Below are positions 54,389 to 64,000 of a stretch of DNA of 64,000 bases, one piece after another (the first letter of the stretch is position 1; each line of letters begins with the position of its first letter). The translations under genes were made by a program, and so were the position numbers. The stretch is from Fulvia fulva (taxonomy: Eukaryota > Ascomycota > Dothideomycetes > Mycosphaerellales > Mycosphaerellaceae). Location of the stretch: positions 3,782,001-3,846,000 of the forward strand of contig NC_063013.1 in NCBI RefSeq assembly GCF_020509005.1. Direction: 5' to 3'. The notes below the pieces were generated by a model. It was not told where the DNA came from. It saw only the letters and a list, made by a program, of their open reading frames with translations, and ran no database searches.

Positions 54389-57300
54389 TTAGCCCCCGCT
54401 CCTAGCCGGTCTCGTCGCGCTGCGTCGTGTCCTCTCTTCCTGCACTGCTCCTACTAGGCGGTACTGTTCTAGCCAGCCCTTCTCTAGTATCCAGTTCGTA
54501 ATGCGCCGTAGGTCTTCAGCGTTGTTAAGAAGTGCCCCAATCGTCCGGTTCCTCGCCTTTGCCATCCACTCCCCCCTTCCTAGCGACCACCTCGGACAGA
54601 CGAGGAGTGCGTGCCGTACGTTCTGGGAGCGATAGCCGCAGGGGCAGCTAGTATTCGTGTATCCTGGGACCTTCCTCCATGATAGGTACCCCTGGAGGCC
54701 GATGTGTTCGCTTCGCAGTTGGGTTGCTATGCTACTCTGTGCCCTCGTAAGGCGGTAGTGGATGAGCTTCGGGGGGTGCTTGACCGCGGATTTTGTAGCT
54801 GACCATTCCTTAGGTTGTCCCGCTGGCTGAGGGCGTCCACTATGCCCTACAACCTGGTTGTTCCACCTCTCTTTCCATAGTTGCTCTACAAACGATTTCT
54901 CACCTTCCCATTGTGTTGCTAGCTGTTCGTCCCTTGCCCGGTAGTTCGGCTCGTTTCCGGGTCGAATGCCCTTATGCGCTGGTACTGATTCGCGGGCCCT
55001 TGCGACTGCACTGGCGATGACCTTCTGTACTGGGTACTGTGCCGACTTGCCTAAGTAGGAGGTCCGTAGTCCCTGGATGTATAGGTCGATCGGCGGTATA
55101 GCGGTCTCGTGCTCAAGCATCCTCGTTGGTGTCGACTTATATGCCCCGGTGACCTTCCTTAGGCATTGGTTTTGGATCTTCGCTAGCGGCGCGACGAGTC
55201 CCTTCGATGGGCAGGCCCTCTCGCCTAAGGACCACACTTGGCTGCCATAGGTAAGGACTGGCCGTACAATAGCCGTATATAGAAGTCGTGACTGCCGGAA
55301 GTCCGCCCCCCATGTGGACGCAGTGAGCCTCTGGCATGATGCCATATTCTGTTCAGCTTTCCGTAATATTGCCTGTACGTGCTTCCTCCACCGTAGCGCC
55401 GGGTCCACCCATAGTCCGAGGATCCTGAGCTGATTTGCCGGGTTAGTCGTGTGCCCCTGTATCTGGATAGAAGCTTGCATATTGTGGAACCGTGGCCGGC
55501 GCGTAAAGTGTATCAGATTGTACTTTTCTGGGGCAAACCGAGCCCCGTGCCTCCTAGCCCAGTCCTCGCAGATCTTGTGCTTCTCTTCTAGTAGCCTACA
55601 GTTCTCCTCAGTCGAGGAAGACCACGCTAGGATGTTTGTGTCGTCTACGAAGCCGCTCGCAGCGGTGTTCTGGGATTCTAGGGCTGGGAGCAGCGTCGCC
55701 ATAAAGAAGAGGAACAGAATAGGTGCTAGCGTTGAGCCTTGCGGGATTCCAGTGTGGACTGCTTGAAATGGGCTTCTGTACTGGCCGACCAGGATCGACG
55801 TACTGCGGTTTTGGAGGTAGGACCGTACGAAGTTGACAAGCCACTCAGGGAGTCCTTTCGACCTTAGGATGTAGAGAAGCCGCGGGTGTGACACGTAGTC
55901 GAAGGCTCCCGATATGTCTAGGCTAAGTAAGGAAGCCACCTTGTCCCTATTCTTATACCAGATGGCCTTTACCTGAGAGGTGATAAGTTCCATCGCGGAT
56001 AGCGTCGATCGCTGTGGGCGCGCACCCATCTGGGTGTCCGGGAGTAGGGAGTGTTCCTCTGCCGCCTCGGAGAGTCTCGTTGCAACCAGCTTCTCAAGCG
56101 CCTTCCCAAGAGTGTTAAGGAGCGCAATTGGGCGGTACGACTTCACCTGCGTATAGTCTTCCTTCTGCGGCTTGCGTAGGACCACTGTCGTCGATTGTTT
56201 AAAAGCTATCGGGTGGTATCCGGTCTGTAGGCAGGCGTTGAAGATCGCTGCAACTGCTGGGGCTAGTTGATCTCTACACTTCTTTAGTAGCTCGTTTGGG
56301 ATCCCATCCGGCCCCGGGGCTTTCTTCGCCGGCAACTTCCTCAGCACAGCGGTAACTTCTCCCTCGGACACCTCCTGTTGGACCGCGATGCTAGGGGCTA
56401 GGGGAGTAGAGCTGTTTATGTCGCTTAGATCAGCCTCGACTGGGGGTGGGAAGAACTTGCTAGCCAGTAGACGCGCCTTGGCCTCGGGGTCGCTAACCGG
56501 GCCACTAGGCGATTGTAGCGCTGGGATAGAGAAGGAGGGGCCCTGTGTAGGGTCCTGTCGGGCCCATTTCGCTAGCTTCCACATCCTCTCTGGCTTGCCG
56601 GCGATTTCTTCCACTGTGGCCCTCCAGCCGACTGCTTTCTCCCTCCGTATTATGGCTTTCTTCTGTTGGCATGCCTCCCTGTATACGTTCCAGGCCTCCT
56701 CGCTATGGCTGCTCGTCCACACCCGGCGGGCTCTCCTTGCTTCTCTTACTACCGCAGTGCACTCCGGCGTCCAGTATGGTTTGGACCATGTCGTTGGTTG
56801 GGCAAGCGGAACGTGAAGTGAGGTCGCTTTTCTTATTTCGTCTGTCAACCCCTGGACTGCTTCGTCTATCTCGTCTTTACTGTTGTATTGCTGCTGCGCG
56901 ATCTGGACTAGCCTCTTGGAGTCATCGAGGTACGCCTGGATGTTGGCCCAGTGGGCCTTTCCCCAGTTTGGCTTAGGGGTTCTCGCTGGTGTGCGTTGTA
57001 TCTGTGTCGCAATAGAGGTCCTGACTGGCATGTGGTCTGACGACGCCTCGAGTTCATGTTCGATCCCACAGTAGGTTACCGTGTGGTAGTGGCTATCTGA
57101 GATCCAGGAGAGGTCGATCGTGCCTTGGAGTCCCCCTCTCTTCCAGGTGCCCAGGTCCTTCGGGGTATTGAGGGCAATTGCGTTGCTCGCCATCAAGTCG
57201 AGTACTTCGTCGGCTATAGGGTGCGGCTGCATAAGGCTTTCCCAGGAAGGGTGGTGTATGTTGAAGTCTCCTACTACGATGTGGCACCCTTGTCTCTTGA

Positions 57301-57706
57301 GCGCACTGTCTAGGTGTCTGCAGACCCCTAGGTCGCGGCTAGACCTCGAGGCTGGCGGTTGCATGTATAGGTTGTGTATCCAGGTGCTACCCACGTGGAG
57401 GGAGGTAATATCGCCCCCGCCTTCTTCGTCTGCGTAGTACACTACCTCCCAGTCGGATTCTAGTATGTCCTTGCTGACATAGAAGCACGTGCGGGGTCTG
57501 CCGTCGCCTCGTAGGCATGTCGTGTAGCCTGGTGACTTGCAGGTCGTTGGTCTCTTATGGTGCGGGTTAATCCATGGCTCCTGGATTGCAAGGACGTGGT
57601 GGACGCGCGGGTCCGCCTCGTGTAGGAAATGGTTCTGGACTATATCCTTGCTATGGTTGACGTTATACTGGATGATGTTAAGCGTGTCGAGGCTAGTCAT
57701 CGGCAT
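54389..57706 (-). CDS. LINE-A ORF2, unit 2
   Basis: 1,105 residues from the ATG at 57704-57706, the same protein as 47669-50986 with endonuclease (AIQEPW, GDFN, SSDH), RT (GFVDDTNIL) and C-terminal Cys/His cluster, and no difference that I could find. Confidence 0.93.
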   Translation of the reverse strand: MPMTSLDTLNIIQYNVNHSKDIVQNHFLHEADPRVHHVLAIQEPWINPHHKRPTTCKSPGYTTCLRGDGRPRTCFYVSKDILESDWEVVYYADEEGGGDITSLHVGSTWIHNLYMQPPASRSSRDLGVCRHLDSALKRQGCHIVVGDFNIHHPSWESLMQPHPIADEVLDLMASNAIALNTPKDLGTWKRGGLQGTIDLSWISDSHYHTVTYCGIEHELEASSDHMPVRTSIATQIQRTPARTPKPNWGKAHWANIQAYLDDSKRLVQIAQQQYNSKDEIDEAVQGLTDEIRKATSLHVPLAQPTTWSKPYWTPECTAVVREARRARRVWTSSHSEEAWNVYREACQQKKAIIRREKAVGWRATVEEIAGKPERMWKLAKWARQDPTQGPSFSIPALQSPSGPVSDPEAKARLLASKFFPPPVEADLSDINSSTPLAPSIAVQQEVSEGEVTAVLRKLPAKKAPGPDGIPNELLKKCRDQLAPAVAAIFNACLQTGYHPIAFKQSTTVVLRKPQKEDYTQVKSYRPIALLNTLGKALEKLVATRLSEAAEEHSLLPDTQMGARPQRSTLSAMELITSQVKAIWYKNRDKVASLLSLDISGAFDYVSHPRLLYILRSKGLPEWLVNFVRSYLQNRSTSILVGQYRSPFQAVHTGIPQGSTLAPILFLFFMATLLPALESQNTAASGFVDDTNILAWSSSTEENCRLLEEKHKICEDWARRHGARFAPEKYNLIHFTRRPRFHNMQASIQIQGHTTNPANQLRILGLWVDPALRWRKHVQAILRKAEQNMASCQRLTASTWGADFRQSRLLYTAIVRPVLTYGSQVWSLGERACPSKGLVAPLAKIQNQCLRKVTGAYKSTPTRMLEHETAIPPIDLYIQGLRTSYLGKSAQYPVQKVIASAVARARESVPAHKGIRPGNEPNYRARDEQLATQWEGEKSFVEQLWKERWNNQVVGHSGRPQPAGQPKEWSATKSAVKHPPKLIHYRLTRAQSSIATQLRSEHIGLQGYLSWRKVPGYTNTSCPCGYRSQNVRHALLVCPRWSLGRGEWMAKARNRTIGALLNNAEDLRRITNWILEKGWLEQYRLVGAVQEERTRRSATRPARSGG

Positions 57707-58970
57707 CGACAATCATTTCCTCTGTATCGTCCTGTGTCCTACTGCCCTGTGCGTCCTGGTCTACGCCTATCGGCTGTGTACTAAAGGGGAGCCGGGCCTG
57801 GTTAGATTCCCTCGCCGCAGCTAGCAGAGCACGTGGCCTCCCGTACGCCCTAGGCTGCGCATCCTTTACATCGTTCTCGGCCCTAGGGCGCTTGTGCCCG
57901 ACCGCCGCTAGTTGGTTCCGGTGTGGGCTAGCCTCACGGTCGCCGTAGAATCTTGGGGCGACGGTTCTGTTTGTGATTGCCTTGTTTTTCGCTAGTTTCC
58001 GCTGTGGGCATTCCGCACTATACGATGGGTGGTGCCCCGGACAGTTCGCGCACCGTCTCGTAGTCGATGTACAGTCCCTAGACATATGGTCTCCTGCACA
58101 GTTCGAGCAGGCCTGCTTGTTTGTGCACGTGTAGGTTTGGTGTCCATACTGTTGGCATTTGAAGCATTGGAGGACACGAAAGGATGAGGAGTGCTTTTCT
58201 ACTGTCTTGAGGCTGTATTGCCAGACCAGGCCTTGTTCTATCGCTAGATCCGCCGCTTTCGCGTCTTGTAGCCATACTATTAGCGCCGAGGCCTTCTTGC
58301 CTTCTGGCCATTTCCTATGGAGCCAAGTCGCCTTCTGGATTGGAGAGTTAAGAGTGACCGGGTTGTCCTCTTGGAGAGCGCGTAGGTGACCCTGGTTGGT
58401 TGGGTCAAACTCCTTAGGCATGTCGTGGACTAGGATCGTGAATTGTTTCGTTGAGACCTTCGCTGATGCCGCAACCTTAGATGCCCACTGTGGCTGTGCC
58501 TCTAGGTGCCTCCTAGCAGTAGCAGAGCTAGTATAGATCTGTAGAGTGCCGTTAGACTGTTGGTTCACTGCGACCACCCCTGGTTGGTTAATTCGTTGGG
58601 CGAGCTCCTTGTTCGATAGCTTCGCAACTTCGGCCTGGTCTTCCTTTGCTGCAATGCGGATCGTAACTGCATCGTGCGTTGGGCGGGGGCCTGGTATCGA
58701 TGCCGCGACCGATGCCCAGCTATGGGGGTGTTGATTCCGGGTGGCCTTGCTAATCGCCTGGGACGTCGTCCTCATTTCTTGTTGCCCTCGGTAATACGAC
58801 AGTACAAGCGCCGTGCGTAGCTGAGTGATCATTACCTGTAGAGACCGGTAAGGGAGCTGATCGTTAGTTTCCATGCTTTTTGCGTCCTCTATAAGTTGCT
58901 GCCAGTTGTCCTGGGGGGGCTTCGCCTGTAGGGCCGTAGGCGCCGTTAGTACCGTAGCCTGGGCTGCCAT
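57693..58970 (-). CDS. LINE-A ORF1, unit 2
   Basis: 425 residues, same protein as 50973-52250: three CCHC knuckles at residues about 269-321, basic tail. Stop overlaps the ORF2 start as in unit 1. The duplicated unit brings along the same 5' region, so its expression should equal that of unit 1 if any promoter lies in the 5' part of the LINE. Confidence 0.92.
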   Translation of the reverse strand: MAAQATVLTAPTALQAKPPQDNWQQLIEDAKSMETNDQLPYRSLQVMITQLRTALVLSYYRGQQEMRTTSQAISKATRNQHPHSWASVAASIPGPRPTHDAVTIRIAAKEDQAEVAKLSNKELAQRINQPGVVAVNQQSNGTLQIYTSSATARRHLEAQPQWASKVAASAKVSTKQFTILVHDMPKEFDPTNQGHLRALQEDNPVTLNSPIQKATWLHRKWPEGKKASALIVWLQDAKAADLAIEQGLVWQYSLKTVEKHSSSFRVLQCFKCQQYGHQTYTCTNKQACSNCAGDHMSRDCTSTTRRCANCPGHHPSYSAECPQRKLAKNKAITNRTVAPRFYGDREASPHRNQLAAVGHKRPRAENDVKDAQPRAYGRPRALLAAARESNQARLPFSTQPIGVDQDAQGSRTQDDTEEMIVDADD

Positions 58971-59229
58971 TGCCTAGGAGTTGCCTAATGTAGCTAGGCA
59001 CCTCCGCGGCGTTTGGAGCTGAAGAAACAGGGTGAAGAGAGCTTCAAGCTGTCCAGATTGAATGGGGTAGAACTCCCTCAGTCCTAGGGGCAGTGGCCTG
59101 CTTTTTATATCGTTGGAATGGCCTTGATAAGAGCTTTCGAATGTGTCGTGTTTTGGCGCAGAGATCGATGATTCCGTCAATATCGTAGCGATGTAGACCT
59201 CTCTAGGCCTATAATACTAGCGTACCCTT

Positions 59230-60932
59230 CTACTAGCTATTATTAAGGCGTTCGAGGAATAGTAACCGGAACTTATCGGTGCTATAGACGACAAGCTAGT
59301 TCGGGTACTTACCGATTACCGTAATCTTAAGTACTTTATAACTACTAAGTAGCTTAACCGGCGCTAGGTACGCTAGGCTAAGTTCCTATCCTAGTTTAAC
59401 TTTAAGATTACCTATCGCCCGGGCGCCTAAGGAACGAAACTAGATAGTCTTACCCGTCGCTCTTAGGACATACCGGCGGGGGTAGACGATACTAGAACGT
59501 AGTATTAATAATAGACTATTCTAAAACCCTATAACCTAGACATCGTTACTTAGTTCGCTATATAAGTATAGGACGACCTACTAACGAACTATTAAGTACT
59601 ATCAATTTACGACTCGGACGATAAAGAAGAAGACTACTATACTAGCGATGTCGCTACCTCCCGGCGATTAACCCGCCTCGCCTAGCGAGACGTAATATAG
59701 CCGTTACTCGAACTAAACGACACCGAGGTAGGTAGTAACGTCGACTCGGAACTAGATAGTAGAGTCCTAGTCGAAGAGACGCCTAGTAACGAGTAACCTG
59801 TCGAAGGAGGTATAGAGCCGTTAGACGAACCTACGCTACTAGAGGAACGGGAGTAAACGGAGTTATATAAAGAAGAACTATATATAGAAGTATATAATAG
59901 CCGGTCTATAACGATACGTATACTTAAACTAAAGTCCGATCTCTAGTAAGGGATTGCTAACGTATAGCTATAATAATAGAAGATCGCCGTATTAGATTAC
60001 GAAATTATTACGGATCGACTATACGTCGATAAAGCCTTATATATCCTAGCCTTTTAGAACCTCCGTACCCGGATAGTACGTAAATACTATAATAGTAGAG
60101 TAGCTAGCTACTAAGGCTTAGTAAGGACTTTTAGTCTACTATAGAGGTAAAACCTCTTCTAGCCTAGTATAGTAAGTAACGTCGTAAGATACGTACGATA
60201 CTACCTAATATATAGGCGCTCGACTCTATTAAGACTAATAAAGTAAGGCACCCTGTCTCTATACTATACGCCCGGTTACGAATAGAAGTATATTACCGTA
60301 GACTTTATCGTCGACCTACTCGCTAGTAAAGATCCCGATACTAGACTAATCTATAAACACGTTATAATAGTTACTAATATACTAACTAAACGCGTACGGC
60401 TACTCCCTACTAATAACTTGAACGCTAAGTACGCCGCTACCTTGTTCTATAAGTATATATTCCCCGTATACGGCCTACCGGAGGTGGTCGTAAGCGATAG
60501 AGGTACGTAATTCGTTAGCGCGCTCTTCCGTAGACTCTACGTAAGGCTTAGTATCTACTAAAATCTTTCTATAGCCTTCTATCTAGAAACGAATAGGTAA
60601 TTAGAACGTATAAACTAAGTACTCGAATAGTATATCCGCGCCTATACTAACTATTTACAAGATAACTAGGTCGAGTTACTACCCGACGCCGAGTTCGCCC
60701 TTAATAATTACGAGTCTATAAGAACCGGAATGACTCTATTCTTCGCCGACTCTAGCCGCTACCCGCGGATAGAGTTTAGTAGCCTAGCTAAACTATAAGT
60801 TATAGCTCGGAAAGTACCTAACGTCGAGGCCGCTAACGCGTTAGTTAATAATATATAAGATACTTAAGTATAAATACGGCGGGTACTCGAGTCTATACGC
60901 CGCGACCGCCTAGACGAGCTACGCGACGTATA
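59230..60932 (+). pseudogene. gypsy-2 RNase H end and integrase, duplicated in unit 2
   Basis: Same sequence as 52510-54212, RIP mutations included, which shows that the duplication is younger than the RIP of gypsy-2. Ends in the GATA-repeat junction to unit 3. Confidence 0.88.
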
Positions 60933-63900
60933 TAGATAGATAGATTTGTCATTCCCCTGTTCTAGGACCCTATCCGGCCTATGCAGGTATATCTATTGTT
61001 ATGTACAAAGGGAAACCCGAATAGGTGAAAACCCTTCCCGCCCCCGACTACTCCTTGTCTAGATTAGCTTTCCCTCTGAACGTACGTAGTCCATGTCACT
61101 ACCCCGTTAGCCCCCGCTCCTAGCCGGTCTCGTCGCGCTGCGTCGTGTCCTCTCTTCCTGCACTGCTCCTACTAGGCGGTACTGTTCTAGCCAGCCCTTC
61201 TCTAGTATCCAGTTCGTAATGCGCCGTAGGTCTTCAGCGTTGTTAAGAAGTGCCCCAATCGTCCGGTTCCTCGCCTTTACCATCCACTCCCCCCTTCCTA
61301 GCGACCACCTCGGACAGACGAGGAGTGCGTGCCGTACGTTCTGGGAGCGATAGCCGCAGGGGCAGCTAGTATTCGTGTATCCTGGGACCTTCCTCCATGA
61401 TAGGTACCCCTGGAGGCCGATGTGTTCGCTTCGCAGTTGGGTTGCTATGCTACTCTGTGCCCTCGTAAGGCGGTAGTGGATGAGCTTCGGGGGGTGCTTG
61501 ACCGCGGATTTTGTAGCTGACCATTCCTTAGGTTGTCCCGCTGGCTGAGGGCGTCCACTATGCCCTACAACCTGGTTGTTCCACCTCTCTTTCCATAGTT
61601 GCTCTACAAACGATTTCTCACCTTCCCATTGTGTTGCTAGCTGTTCGTCCCTTGCCCGGTAGTTCGGCTCGTTTCCGGGTCGAATGCCCTTATGCGCTGG
61701 TACTGATTCGCGGGCCCTTGCGACTGCACTGGCGATGACCTTCTGTACTGGGTACTGTGCCGACTTGCCTAAGTAGGAGGTCCGTAGTCCCTGGATGTAT
61801 AGGTCGATCGGCGGTATAGCGGTCTCGTGCTCAAGCATCCTCGTTGGTGTCGACTTATATGCCCCGGTGACCTTCCTTAGGCATTGGTTTTGGATCTTCG
61901 CTAGCGGCGCGACGAGTCCCTTCGATGGGCAGGCCCTCTCGCCTAAGGACCACACTTGGCTGCCATAGGTAAGGACTGGCCGTACAATAGCCGTATATAG
62001 AAGTCGTGACTGCCGGAAGTCCGCCCCCCATGTGGACGCAGTGAGCCTCTGGCATGATGCCATATTCTGTTCAGCTTTCCGTAATATTGCCTGTACGTGC
62101 TTCCTCCACCGTAGCGCCGGGTCCACCCATAGTCCGAGGATCCTGAGCTGATTTGCCGGGTTAGTCGTGTGCCCCTGTATCTGGATAGAAGCTTGCATAT
62201 TGTGGAACCGTGGCCGGCGCGTAAAGTGTATCAGATTGTACTTTTCTGGGGCAAACCGAGCCCCGTGCCTCCTAGCCCAGTCCTCGCAGATCTTGTGCTT
62301 CTCTTCTAGTAGCCTACAGTTCTCCTCAGTCGAGGAAGACCACGCTAGGATGTTTGTGTCGTCTACGAAGCCGCTCGCAGCGGTGTTCTGGGATTCTAGG
62401 GCTGGGAGCAGCGTCGCCATAAAGAAGAGGAACAGAATAGGTGCTAGCGTTGAGCCTTGCGGGATTCCAGTGTGGACTGCTTGAAATGGGCTTCTGTACT
62501 GGCCGACCAGGATCGACGTACTGCGGTTTTGGAGGTAGGACCGTACGAAGTTGACAAGCCACTCAGGGAGTCCTTTCGACCTTAGGATGTAGAGAAGCCG
62601 CGGGTGTGACACGTAGTCGAAGGCTCCCGATATGTCTAGGCTAAGTAAGGAAGCCACCTTGTCCCTATTCTTATACCAGATGGCCTTTACCTGAGAGGTG
62701 ATAAGTTCCATCGCGGATAGCGTCGATCGCTGTGGGCGCGCACCCATCTGGGTGTCCGGGAGTAGGGAGTGTTCCTCTGCCGCCTCGGAGAGTCTCGTTG
62801 CAACCAGCTTCTCAAGCGCCTTCCCAAGAGTGTTAAGGAGCGCAATTGGGCGGTACGACTTCACCTGCGTATAGTCTTCCTTCTGCGGCTTGCGTAGGAC
62901 CACTGTCGTCGATTGTTTAAAAGCTATCGGGTGGTATCCGGTCTGTAGGCAGGCGTTGAAGATCGCTGCAACTGCTGGGGCTAGTTGATCTCTACACTTC
63001 TTTAGTAGCTCGTTTGGGATCCCATCCGGCCCCGGGGCTTTCTTCGCCGGCAACTTCCTCAGCACAGCGGTAACTTCTCCCTCGGACACCTCCTGTTGGA
63101 CCGCGATGCTAGGGGCTAGGGGAGTAGAGCTGTTTATGTCGCTTAGATCAGCCTCGACTGGGGGTGGGAAGAACTTGCTAGCCAGTAGACGCGCCTTGGC
63201 CTCGGGGTCGCTAACCGGGCCACTAGGCGATTGTAGCGCTGGGATAGAGAAGGAGGGGCCCTGTGTAGGGTCCTGTCGGGCCCATTTCGCTAGCTTCCAC
63301 ATCCTCTCTGGCTTGCCGGCGATTTCTTCCACTGTGGCCCTCCAGCCGACTGCTTTCTCCCTCCGTATTATGGCTTTCTTCTGTTGGCATGCCTCCCTGT
63401 ATACGTTCCAGGCCTCCTCGCTATGGCTGCTCGTCCACACCCGGCGGGCTCTCCTTGCTTCTCTTACTACCGCAGTGCACTCCGGCGTCCAGTATGGTTT
63501 GGACCATGTCGTTGGTTGGGCAAGCGGAACGTGAAGTGAGGTCGCTTTTCTTATTTCGTCTGTCAACCCCTGGACTGCTTCGTCTATCTCGTCTTTACTG
63601 TTGTATTGCTGCTGCGCGATCTGGACTAGCCTCTTGGAGTCATCGAGGTACGCCTGGATGTTGGCCCAGTGGGCCTTTCCCCAGTTTGGCTTAGGGGTTC
63701 TCGCTGGTGTGCGTTGTATCTGTGTCGCAATAGAGGTCCTGACTGGCATGTGGTCTGACGACGCCTCGAGTTCATGTTCGATCCCACAGTAGGTTACCGT
63801 GTGGTAGTGGCTATCTGAGATCCAGGAGAGGTCGATCGTGCCTTGGAGTCCCCCTCTCTTCCAGGTGCCCAGGTCCTTCGGGGTATTGAGGGCAATTGCG

Positions 63901-64000
63901 TTGCTCGCCATCAAGTCGAGTACTTCGTCGGCTATAGGGTGCGGCTGCATAAGGCTTTCCCAGGAAGGGTGGTGTATGTTGAAGTCTCCTACTACGATGT
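60933..64000. repeat. Tandem unit 3, cut by window end
   Basis: Differs from units 1 and 2 by a 2-bp deletion in a TA run near 60989 and one G-to-A change at 61279; otherwise the same up to 64000. Confidence 0.88.
60933..64000 (-). mobile_element. LINE-A, unit 3, cut by window end
   Basis: 3' UTR and most of ORF2 of a third LINE-A copy. Two differences from units 1-2: a 2-bp deletion near 60989 in the 3' UTR and G-to-A at 61279. Confidence 0.9.
61107..64000 (-). CDS. LINE-A ORF2, unit 3, N-terminus outside window
   Basis: The frame is open from the window end to the stop at 61107-61109; about 960 codons are visible, from the GDFN region of the endonuclease to the C-terminus, with RT GFVDDTNIL intact. 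One substitution, Ala to Val at residue about 1051 (GCA to GTA on the coding strand, position 61279), in the C-terminal region behind the Cys/His cluster. The Met at 63948-63950 is internal, not the start. Confidence 0.92.
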   Translation of the reverse strand, partial: IVVGDFNIHHPSWESLMQPHPIADEVLDLMASNAIALNTPKDLGTWKRGGLQGTIDLSWISDSHYHTVTYCGIEHELEASSDHMPVRTSIATQIQRTPARTPKPNWGKAHWANIQAYLDDSKRLVQIAQQQYNSKDEIDEAVQGLTDEIRKATSLHVPLAQPTTWSKPYWTPECTAVVREARRARRVWTSSHSEEAWNVYREACQQKKAIIRREKAVGWRATVEEIAGKPERMWKLAKWARQDPTQGPSFSIPALQSPSGPVSDPEAKARLLASKFFPPPVEADLSDINSSTPLAPSIAVQQEVSEGEVTAVLRKLPAKKAPGPDGIPNELLKKCRDQLAPAVAAIFNACLQTGYHPIAFKQSTTVVLRKPQKEDYTQVKSYRPIALLNTLGKALEKLVATRLSEAAEEHSLLPDTQMGARPQRSTLSAMELITSQVKAIWYKNRDKVASLLSLDISGAFDYVSHPRLLYILRSKGLPEWLVNFVRSYLQNRSTSILVGQYRSPFQAVHTGIPQGSTLAPILFLFFMATLLPALESQNTAASGFVDDTNILAWSSSTEENCRLLEEKHKICEDWARRHGARFAPEKYNLIHFTRRPRFHNMQASIQIQGHTTNPANQLRILGLWVDPALRWRKHVQAILRKAEQNMASCQRLTASTWGADFRQSRLLYTAIVRPVLTYGSQVWSLGERACPSKGLVAPLAKIQNQCLRKVTGAYKSTPTRMLEHETAIPPIDLYIQGLRTSYLGKSAQYPVQKVIASAVARARESVPAHKGIRPGNEPNYRARDEQLATQWEGEKSFVEQLWKERWNNQVVGHSGRPQPAGQPKEWSATKSAVKHPPKLIHYRLTRAQSSIATQLRSEHIGLQGYLSWRKVPGYTNTSCPCGYRSQNVRHALLVCPRWSLGRGEWMVKARNRTIGALLNNAEDLRRITNWILEKGWLEQYRLVGAVQEERTRRSATRPARSGG

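Larger units (their letters stand above)
54213..59229 (-). mobile_element. Intact LINE-A, unit 2
   Basis: Copy of 47493-52509 at +6,720 bp, carrying ORF1 and ORF2 without change. The right flank (59230 on) repeats the original TSD, but the left flank is gypsy-2 integrase sequence, so this copy arose by segmental duplication. Confidence 0.92.
54213..60932. repeat. Tandem unit 2 (6,720 bp)
   Basis: Reads as identical to unit 1, base for base as far as I compared, including the RIP-mutated gypsy-2 part. The LINE in this unit has no left TSD: its left neighbour is the gypsy-2 integrase end, so it is a copy by duplication, not by retrotransposition. Confidence 0.9.

Noticed and set aside
54213..59229. 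Second LINE-A copy as an independent retrotransposition
   Set aside because: No TSD on its left side and the spacer is the same in both units; segmental duplication explains it.

Overview
The window looks like a repeat-only heterochromatic island of a filamentous ascomycete (Pezizomycotina). Three things point there: Tad-like LINEs, Fot1/pogo and Ty3/gypsy elements, and heavy repeat-induced point mutation (RIP). In most of the window CpA and TpG are almost absent and replaced by TpA, so reading frames are full of TAG/TAA, while CpG and overall G+C stay high. I found no host gene, tRNA, rRNA or CRISPR. All calls rest on reading the sequence, on target-site duplications (TSDs) and on recognisable protein motifs; no database search was possible.

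Layout. (1) 1-1623 is the 3' end of a RIP-mutated LINE (family B) on the + strand. (2) 1624-15706 is a short pogo/Fot1-type DNA transposon (minus) split by a gypsy-1 complex at 1757-14701 (TSD AATTC). Inside that complex sits a composite LINE at 2797-8087. (3) 15709-29990 is a mutated gypsy element (family 3, minus), interrupted in turn by a mutated LINE-A (16428-21432), a young unmutated non-autonomous LTR element (21586-24101) and a composite LINE-B (24220-28146). (4) 30480-54212 is another mutated gypsy (family 2, plus), interrupted by a solo gypsy-1 LTR (31180-31699), by a gypsy-1 inserted in a gypsy-1 (33727-46313, inner copy 38453-44743), and by an intact LINE-A (47495-52509). (5) From 47493 a 6,720-bp unit, intact LINE-A plus a stretch of mutated gypsy-2, is repeated head to tail almost three times to the window end.

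Likely active or recently active parts are the intact LINE-A (ORF1 with three CCHC knuckles; ORF2 with endonuclease and reverse transcriptase, no visible RNase H) and the 2.5-kb LTR element. The latter has LTRs that read as identical, a Gag gene on one strand and a Cys-rich coiled-coil gene on the other, but no pol.

The most unusual observation is a constant module of about 1,080 bp (2797-3876 and 27066-28146). It forms the 5' end of two independent TSD-flanked LINE insertions belonging to two different LINE families. It starts at the same base within one nucleotide and ends at the same base, and each time it is joined to a different internal point of the LINE. This is what template jumping by the LINE reverse transcriptase onto one particular RNA would leave, and it resembles the composite MINE (WEIRD-LINE) elements known from Magnaporthe. 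Two other LINE-A copies also carry short foreign 5' segments.
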